A stretch of 64,000 bases of DNA, taken from positions 5,133,279-5,197,278 of the forward strand of contig NC_085089.1 of the NCBI RefSeq assembly GCF_963422355.1. The letters run 5' to 3'. Positions 56,956-64,000 of the stretch are shown here, piece after piece. The position numbers were made by a program, and so were the translations under genes. Below the pieces are notes generated by a model. It ran no database searches and had not been told where the DNA came from. It was given only the letters and a program-made list of their open reading frames with translations. This stretch comes from Corticium candelabrum (taxonomy: Eukaryota; Porifera; Homoscleromorpha; Homosclerophorida; Plakinidae). Each line of letters begins with the position of its first letter. Positions within the stretch are counted from its first letter, which is position 1.

Positions 56956-59546
56956 ATGGAGTTTGGCAGTGAGTACGTGTTTATCTCGTCTAAGAATGAA
57001 TTCGAGGAAGTGGATGAGAGTTCGTTGGAACGAGGCCTCCTCTCGATAGCGCACGAATCATCCGCTGCCAATGACGATGGCGAGGTTGGTTGAAAGGCTC
57101 TCTCTTTTTAGTTTATTTGTGCACGTTGGTGTACTGTATGCCTTGGTATCTAGACTTGTCTGTTGGACATCCTGGATACTGCTGGTCAAGAGGAGTATTC
57201 ATCAATGAGAGACCAGGCATGCGATTACACAATAAATAATAAAATGTTAAAATTTAAATTAACTTTGTAGTTAAGTATTGTTTCATGGTAGCTTGGTAAT
57301 ACATGGTACAAGCGAAAGGCAAAGTTCATCCACAGTTCTTGTTCAGTTTGCTTGGACTGCAGTGCATGCTTGTGGTTTGGCATATCTATGGAAAGCTGAA
57401 TGTGACTTTAGTCAATTTATTTTTGTGTATCGAGAATGTATTGTTAAGTGTCGAGAAATATGTTTGTATGTCGTATATTGTCAACACACAAATAGATTCT
57501 TTAGAATGAATAGTGTCACATTTGGCTTGCCATATAACGATCGTTAATTTATTATTAAACATTGCAGGATTTTGTTTTTCTTGATGATGACAGTGTTGTA
57601 GTTATGTGAGCTAGTTTACCTGTGAGCTAGTCGGTGCTCTATTCACACACGCCATGACGGGATTAAAATAACTTGGGTAGAGTTGTGATACCTCTAATCC
57701 AACTAACTTGTGTTCACATGTAGGTTAGACCCGCGGGTAATTATAGTAGAGCACATACACAGAAGTAGATCATTGGTTTGAAGTTTCTGTTAGAGGACAG
57801 GAAAGCAGTATCACCGATTGTTGGACATGAGAAGTAGAAGCTATTTTACATTAGTGGGATTGATTGTAAAGCGTGTCTCTGCATATATCAGGACGTGTCT
57901 TCTTTCAACTCTACTCTAACTATGCTTTTACTCTACTCAGAGCCAGGGTTTTTGTAACCGTTGCTTAATCCAGTCTTAACTTGGTCATCAACTTCGGTTT
58001 ACTGAACTTGCATTCACGTGACTGGGGTAATTGGAGTCTAACCCAAAGTTAACCTGAGATAACCTTGTGTGTAAACATGCCCAGTAAGCAGTATGTAGTC
58101 TAATTAAATGAGGTAGTGGATGTATGGTAATGTGAAGGCAACATGGTGTCTGCTTGTAGTACATGCGAACTGGACAATGCTTTCTTATTGTTTACTCCAT
58201 CACGGACAGGCAGTCTTTCAATGAAGCAGAGGGCATGTTTGAATTTGCCAAAAGAGTCAAAGATACCTACACAGTGCCAACAGTAAATTTGTGATTCGCT
58301 TTGTTGAGTGATATTTTAATTAACTCACTTTGCATATGGCAGGTTTTGTGTGGCAACAAATGTGATCTTGTGGATGATCGAGTTGTGAGCAAGGCAGATG
58401 GTATCAGACTAGCGAAACGCATGGGCTGCCCATTCTATGAAACTTCGGCAAAAACACGTGTCAATGTTGAAGAAGCGATCCACGAGCTTGTACGTCGAAC
58501 TCCTCGATATTCAAAGGAATACAAGCTGGTCATTATGGGTTCGGGTGGAGTAGGTAAATCAGCTATTTGCTTGCAGTTTGTTCAGTGCCACTTTGTTAAC
58601 GAGTACGATCCAACGATTGAGGACTCATATCGCAAGCAGTGTGTTATACGTGGCATTCCTGACGAGAACATGATGAATCGTATTGCAAAGAAAAAGTCGA
58701 GTCAACCAGGATTACTAAAACGTCTGTTGGGCTCTTCGGCAAAACCCAAAGAGAAGATTGACAGTCGTAAAAAGGTTTTATGTCAGAAGGTAGATTGCAA
58801 TGTGGTTGTTATCCAGCTTGGTATGCTGGAGGAAGAGCTTGTACTGGCAACTGGGGACCCGGTGTTGTGTCAAAGCTGCAATGTGGTCCTTTCTTCTATT
58901 TCAAAACTGGAGGATGGAACAGCAAAGTGGAAGTGGTACGTAGGAATTCTCTTCAGCAAGCAAATGTGGTTATATGAATTGAATTTGTATCGTAGTGAGT
59001 TTTGTGGTCGTGTCAATGATAAACTTGACATTTCTCCTGACGAGGTATGTGATAGCTGGTTAAAGTAGCAAATAGGTCAGATAAACAAGTGATAGACTAC
59101 AGATCAGGATCTTACAGTTACTGAAGACCTCAGTGTTTGAAATTTTATGGGAGACGTAGTTGTCATCTCGGCAACCTCACAACATTTTTAGTTGTCAAGG
59201 AGTTTAGGACTTTTACATGTAGTCCTGACTTGAGTAAGGTCACTACGTTACTGTACAGCATAAAAACTAGGATTTATTGGGTCCACCATGACTTGAGTGA
59301 CTTTAATCATCAGGATGGCAACCTCGGGGGTATAACTGGTTGTCACATGAACTCAGTTAGTTGTCAAATTGACAACTTGACAGTAGTGATCTAAAGAAGT
59401 TGCATAACTTTGTTGTAAAGAAAATATCTATAAGAAATGGAAGCAAGGAAGATGGACACACAGAAGATTCTAAATTTAATGGTTTGTGGTTGTATAGTTT
59501 GCGTTTTATTGTTTTCTTGTGTATGGAAATGTATGGGACAGACAAG

Positions 59547-59582
<36 letters not shown>

Positions 59583-61457
59583 TGGACAAACAAATGGACA
59601 GACAGACAGACAGACAAAGAGTTGCACACAATATATACAAGACAAAAACTGACTGTCTGTCACTGACAATTGGTCAGACACATGGGAGTGATGGATAAGC
59701 AGATGATGTAGCTTTACAGAGACAGTTATGCAGTCGAGAAAGTAGCTGTGTATAAATGTAAAGTTAGTTGACTCTGTTTACACTTGCACTTGAAGGTTCC
59801 TCGTGATTCATGCATTGACTTCATGCTGGAGCCGCCCGACTCCGTCACAAGCGATGATGCTATTGATGACAGAATGGTTATATTCTGTGTAGACATCAGT
59901 GGCTCTATGTGTTTGACAACACAAGTTCCCCCACTTCAAGGTAAATTGCTCGTTGTATTGATCTCCTTAATTAATATTACAAAATTCTAGCGTTAAGATA
60001 TGTTTACATTGCTGTGTAGCCGAATGGAAGGCTATTCGTGACGGTGGTGACAAATATCTGGGTGGACGAAAAAACGAAATGTATATATCTCGTATGGAGT
60101 GCGTTCAGGCTGCTGTAAAAAGGCACGTAAATTTGTTTGAACTGTGGACGTCCTGTTTGCCAAGTTTGTGTTGTGTTTAGACATTTGGAACGTATCAAGT
60201 TAGAGCATCCTGATCAAACTGTCGTGTTGGTAACTTTCAATGATGAAGTAACTGTTGTGGGTGATGGCAGTCAGATTCCGATTACCGTGGCTGGAGACAA
60301 ATTATGGGACTACGATCAGTTGCTGAGAGAGGGCAAAGCCGTCGTCTCTGAATGGCAACTGAAACCGATTCAAGAGTCATTGTCGTAAGTCATTTGTTTG
60401 CGGTCAAAACATTTCTGATGTATAGTATAATACTCATAGGCTGCTGATCGACAAGGTGAATGGATTGGAGGAAGGCGGGGCTACTGCTCTCGGTCCTGCT
60501 CTTGCTGTGTGTGCTGGAATGGCATCAAACAAGCCACAATCCGAAATTATACTTTGCACCGATGGCCAACCAAATGTTGCTCTTGGTGCACTGGACGCCA
60601 CTCCTCCTGATGTTGAATTCTATAAGAGGGTTTGATGTTGTGTATTGAAGTTTGTTGAGAACATTGAGTGTGACACTGTTGAATTTGCAGGTTGGAGAGT
60701 ACGGGAAGGCTAGAGAGATCGGCATTTCTATAATTGCCATTGAAGGCGAATCGTGTTCGTTGGCACATGTTAGTCAGTGTGCCGACTTGACTGGAGGGAC
60801 AGTAAATGTGCTGCATCCTCTCGAGCTTGTCAGACAAATCAGAGTCATCTCACAGAATCCAGTGGTGGCCACTGACGTTCAGTTGAGCGTCATCTTGCAT
60901 CCGTCTCTTGAGCTGGATCGTACCATTTCTCCACAGGTTAGGCGATTATTGCCAAATAAACAGTGTACACTGCTCATTAATTAACTGTAATTAATTAATG
61001 TGTTTTACAGGGATTGAGTCGAGCAGTGAAGGAGATAGGGAATGTAAATCGTGAGTGCGATCTAACATTTGAATACAAGTTCAGGCCACATTGTGTTCAA
61101 CAGAAGCTTACGACCGTACCATTTCAGGTTGAAGAGCTAGATGAGTTTTGGTGATTTAGCATGTTAGAAGTTATGCTTTTCAGATTCAGATACGATATAC
61201 GAGGAAGGACGGTACGAAATGTTTGCGTGTCATTAGCAAGTGTCAGAAAGTGTCTCATGACAGGAAGGCAATGGAGAAGGTGCTCAAATTCTTGTCGTTT
61301 TGTGTTACATTGCTCAATGATGATCGGTCTGTTTCTTGGGCAGAGTTGCAATGTAGCAGTGATGGGACTGGCTGCTGTTCAAAAGTCAGCTAGTATGGCT
61401 CAAAGCGATCAGTACAAAGATGCTCGTGCACATATGTAAGTGTGTGCATGTGCATGC

Positions 61458-61522
<65 letters not shown>

Positions 61523-61895
61523 GGTCGATGTCAGTGTTGGTGTCTGTGTATTCGTGTGCCTTGAGGACGATGTAACCGGGATACCTGCAGCTATGTTTTC
61601 TACTTGCAGGCAAGCTGTAATGTGTCTGCTCGAACGTGGTTCTCTGTCAGATCTACAACAAGAGGAGCTGTACATCTTTGCAGCCGAGAGCGACGACTTT
61701 GTCTCAGAGCTTTGCCAAAGTGCACGTCCTGAATCATCTAGCGGCAAGTCAGACATGGCAGCCAAAGTATTTCATCGCAACAAAACAGCTCATCTCAACC
61801 AGTTCTTATCGGGTGTTGCCAAGCGCGATATCGTGACAAAGCGAAAAGGTGATACCGCTCTAAACACTCAGTACTATGGATATAAGTTTGAATGA
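56956..61895 (+). CDS. Circularly permuted Ras GTPase fused to zinc site and VWA domain (cpRAS-VWA)
   Basis: Fourteen exons: 56956-57084, 57154-57216, 58160-58282, 58343-58935, 58996-59044, 59796-59940, 60020-60122, 60181-60384, 60440-60629, 60691-60936, 61011-61127, 61184-61279, 61344-61435 and 61610-61895. They total exactly 811 codons. After a 43-residue acidic leader the Ras motifs come in the order G3 DTAGQEEY (residues 51-58), [18 protein letters not shown]4 NKCD (110-113), G5 ETSAKT (138-143), then directly G1 GSGGVGKS (171-178) and G2 [12 protein letters not shown] (Thr196). Residues 215-250 are a basic linker. Cys281, 284, 303 and 306 form a zinc-ribbon-like CxxC...CxxC site. A VWA domain has MIDAS DISGS (352-356), the [10 protein letters not shown] threonine and CTDGQPN. 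The last 100 residues are helical. This matches the described cpRAS-VWA family of scattered eukaryotes. All nucleotide-binding and catalytic residues are kept, so GTP hydrolysis is expected; the partner is unknown. Two introns (after 57216 and 60122) use GC donors. Confidence 0.93.
59538..59610. repeat. (ACAG)n microsatellite
   Basis: About 18 GACA/ACAG units with two ATGGACAAAC-type interruptions, inside intron 5 of the cpRAS-VWA gene. Confidence 0.9.
61459..61520. repeat. (GT)n microsatellite after a splice donor
   Basis: About 31 GT units begin some 23 bases after the donor GTAAGTGTGTGCATG of the last intron of the cpRAS-VWA gene. Confidence 0.95.
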
Positions 61896-62360
61896 ATGAA
61901 GAAACTGGAATATTTAGTCATGTAGGTGGAGAGTAGTTGATCATGAAGCTGTAGACATAGGACTGCTTTACTGCATTATCCAGGTTCTGATATCGATTGT
62001 TCTCCTTATAATTATTGCTAAGACCTGCAGCTTTCTGTACGTTTGGTAATTTAGATTCCTATCACGTAAATTAGAACAATATGTGGCAATGCAGGACAAA
62101 AGGGTCTCAACATATGAGTTGAGAGATTAATGGACACTCGACAGATATCGACGTCTAGACATGCTCTATCATCTCTCATCCACAAAATTGAGAGGGAATA
62201 AAGCAATACATGTACACTGTCTTATGATTTATTCAAGTTGTACGTAGTGGCACAACTGCAACGATGATGCATAGGGTACACGTGGCAAGATGCAGATGCT
62301 AATTAAGAGTACGCTGCATGCGAGACTGCGAGGACTAAATCTGCGCGGGCTGTTGTAGAG
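61896..62360. other. intergenic, cpRAS-VWA 3' end to TMEM62 start
   Basis: 465 bp with no coding signal. AATAAA-like sequence (GGGAATAAAGCAATAC at 62194) could be the poly(A) signal of the upstream gene. Confidence 0.45.
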
Positions 62361-63025
62361 ATGTTGTTCACCATGATTCGTTTCGTTGTGTCCGTTCTGC
62401 TTGTTGCTTGGCTCGTCAGCGTCCTTCTTAGTATTTACGCATTTGATGTTCCTATTAGCGAACACGGTGACTTGTCAGCAATACCGGGACCAACTCTTGC
62501 CAACGTGTGGTGGTTCATCCAGGTTAGTGACGACACCCATGCACTACACGGTTTATAGAAAGTTAGAAACTCGTTGCTGTACGTATGTTCTGCTTGCACG
62601 CTCTTCTGAGTAGATGCATATGGTTAATTAACATGTTAATTAAATTTTGATGTAATATTCATTTAACAGATTTCAGATATTCACATAAGCAAGTATGAAA
62701 ATCCTGGAGCAATTTCCGACTTTAAGATCTTTTGCTCTGTCACTATTGACGTGATTAGGCCAGAATTGGTGTTGGCTACAGGTAAATGCTATAGGCCTAA
62801 TAATTAATTGTTCTTTTCTGTTTGCTCTATTGGTTGTCAGCATGCAGTGCAGTCATTGTGTGTCTTTTCGAAATGATGTTGCATACTGCACAGGGGACCT
62901 GACACATGCCAGAGATGGAGCCTTCTCAACTCAATTTAAAGAGGAGTGGCATGTCTACAAAAAGATATTGGACGACACTGGAGTTACTCAGAAGACCAAA
63001 TGGATTGACATGCGTGGGAATCATG
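62361..63025 (+). CDS. TMEM62: TMEM62-like membrane metallophosphoesterase, 5' exons (partial)
   Basis: Three exons with consistent phases: 62361-62522, 62670-62781 and 62894-63025. The product starts with a membrane anchor ([20 protein letters not shown]) and then the calcineurin-type phosphoesterase motifs: [12 protein letters not shown] (metal-binding D-x-H), [14 protein letters not shown] (GD motif) and [10 protein letters not shown], completed to GNHD across the next splice site. This order and spacing match TMEM62, a poorly studied multi-pass protein with a luminal phosphoesterase domain. The third exon ends at ATG|GCAAGT, a GC donor; using it restores the metal ligand Asp. Two nearby Met codons (62361, 62373) could start translation. 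The rest of the gene (remaining phosphoesterase part and C-terminal membrane helices) is not found before the window end and must lie beyond it. Confidence 0.85.
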
Positions 63026-64000
63026 GCAAGTAATTGTATTATGTGTGCATGCACATGCATACAGTAAGGCTTCATTGAAACTCATGATTGCAAGGGCGGC
63101 AGAAGCTCGATTTTTTGGATTGGGGGGATTTTGTAACAGATTGCCACCATTTTGATTTTAACTAAATATGGTTGGTTTGTCATAGCCGCCCCTCCTGCCC
63201 CTCTGTTCTGACGCTTCTGGATTGGGCTATAACCCATCTATCCATTTGTTTTGAGAGCGCGTCATTGAACTCTTGCACATTATATATCAAATCTGTCAGA
63301 GAAATCTGAATTTCTTGTGTGTTCATAGTTTGTTGTTTTTCAATTCTCACTAATAGAGCATTCACAGCCATTCTGTACTAATTTGCATTGGCATTACATT
63401 TTTATTGGAAGAGCTGCTCAAGAATAAAAATAGGCGATCTATGGTTTACAAGGTTGCTGTTACTCACAACATTGTCTTCAAATATAGTGCATAAATATAC
63501 TAGAGGCATCATTTGGGGGCACAAATATTGTAGATGCTTGTGTAACTAAATTAGGTCGAAAACATGGCACACCTTACAGACTAGAGCTGTAGGCTAGTAT
63601 TATTATTGAGTGCTTTGCAAGTTTGTACCTTCTTTGTTGCACTAGTCTATCACCACTTGGTCTCTTTCTTTTGTCAACTTGTGGAGTTATAATGTATAAA
63701 GGTTCCCTTAGAATATTGACGCTGACGCTGACACGTCTGGCAATGTATGATGGTGGCTTCGACGTCAACATATTGCATGTGAGCATGCAAACACGTACTC
63801 TATCAGTGGCAGCAGGGCTGGTGGCTAGGGGGCCAATGCCTCCAACTCTGAGCACACTCTTTATTTTTGTAAGCAAATATTACAGCATTTTAGAAACTAA
63901 AATTCCTATGGCATGTACTCCAGGGTTCTTTCATGATCTGCCCTAAATTTTCGAGTCGCTCCACTGCTGCTGTATATAACCTGTATATGTAGATAAATCA
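63026..64000. other. probable intron of the TMEM62-like gene
   Basis: No exon with the next TMEM62 block is recognised. GCGGCAGAAGCTCG (63095) and the complementary-looking GCCCCTCTGTTCTGACGCTT (63194) could be remnants of a short repeat. Nothing further is supported. Confidence 0.4.

Noticed and set aside
57154-58700. Ras fragments in the wrong order, first taken for a rearranged pseudogene or misassembly
   Set aside because: Every junction has splice signals in the right phase, no stops occur, the last and first Ras motifs are joined inside one exon, and the total is exactly 811 codons with an intact VWA domain downstream.
58343-59068. A single-exon protein ending at the stop after WLK
   Set aside because: Reading through 58935 loses the third and fourth cysteines of the zinc site. 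Splicing 58935 to 58996 restores CEFCG and the frame into the VWA domain.

Overview
This is nuclear genomic DNA of a metazoan. Genes are split by mostly short introns (about 50-150 bp, with some of 1-4 kb) at GT-AG or GC-AG sites. Introns and gaps hold dinucleotide and tetranucleotide microsatellites and decayed DNA transposons and retroelements. The gene set is Porcupine, a MyTH4-FERM myosin, poly(A) polymerase, long-form tRNase Z, a Cdc42-like GTPase, a circularly permuted Ras/VWA protein and TMEM62. Its style (compact introns, cpRAS-VWA, double MyTH4-FERM myosin without SH3) suggests an early-branching animal, plausibly a sponge; that placement is inference.

Layout: 0.7-6.5 kb is mobile-element debris, with two copies of one reverse-transcriptase family and a pogo-like miniature element inserted in a TA microsatellite. 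7.9-10.3 kb (+) carries the 3' part of a GPATCH11-like gene. 10.9-12.2 kb (+) encodes a secreted protein with a family-9-like carbohydrate-binding fold. 12.4-13.7 kb (-) is an intronless porcupine gene. 13.9-25.3 kb (-) is a many-exon myosin, head-to-head with a 21-exon poly(A) polymerase gene (25.4-38.8 kb, +) whose introns hold a 556-bp GT tract and at least five transposon remnants. 39.8-49.4 kb (+) is ELAC2-type tRNase Z. 49.6-54.7 kb (-) encodes a calponin-homology / coiled-coil / SAM protein. 55.6-56.7 kb (-) is a Cdc42-like GTPase, head-to-head with the cpRAS-VWA gene (56.96-61.9 kb, +). 62.4 kb to the window end (+) starts a TMEM62-like metallophosphoesterase gene.

The most notable gene is the cpRAS-VWA gene. 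Its Ras motifs run G3-G4-G5-G1-G2, followed by a four-cysteine zinc site and a VWA domain with a complete MIDAS. Fourteen inferred exons add up to exactly 811 codons, so this is an intact gene and not scrambled debris. Other points of interest are a myosin tail without SH3, a long-TIR element with repeated subterminal motifs, a pogo-type element with a second protease-like reading frame, and a tRNase Z 5' splice site formed by the edge of a GT microsatellite.

The genes are mostly housekeeping or signalling genes (RNA 3'-end processing and tRNA processing; Wnt acylation; actin motor and Rho/Ras GTPases). They show no operon-like logic. The only likely shared control is at the two head-to-head promoters. 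Exon joins were made by eye from splice consensus, reading phase and family conservation.
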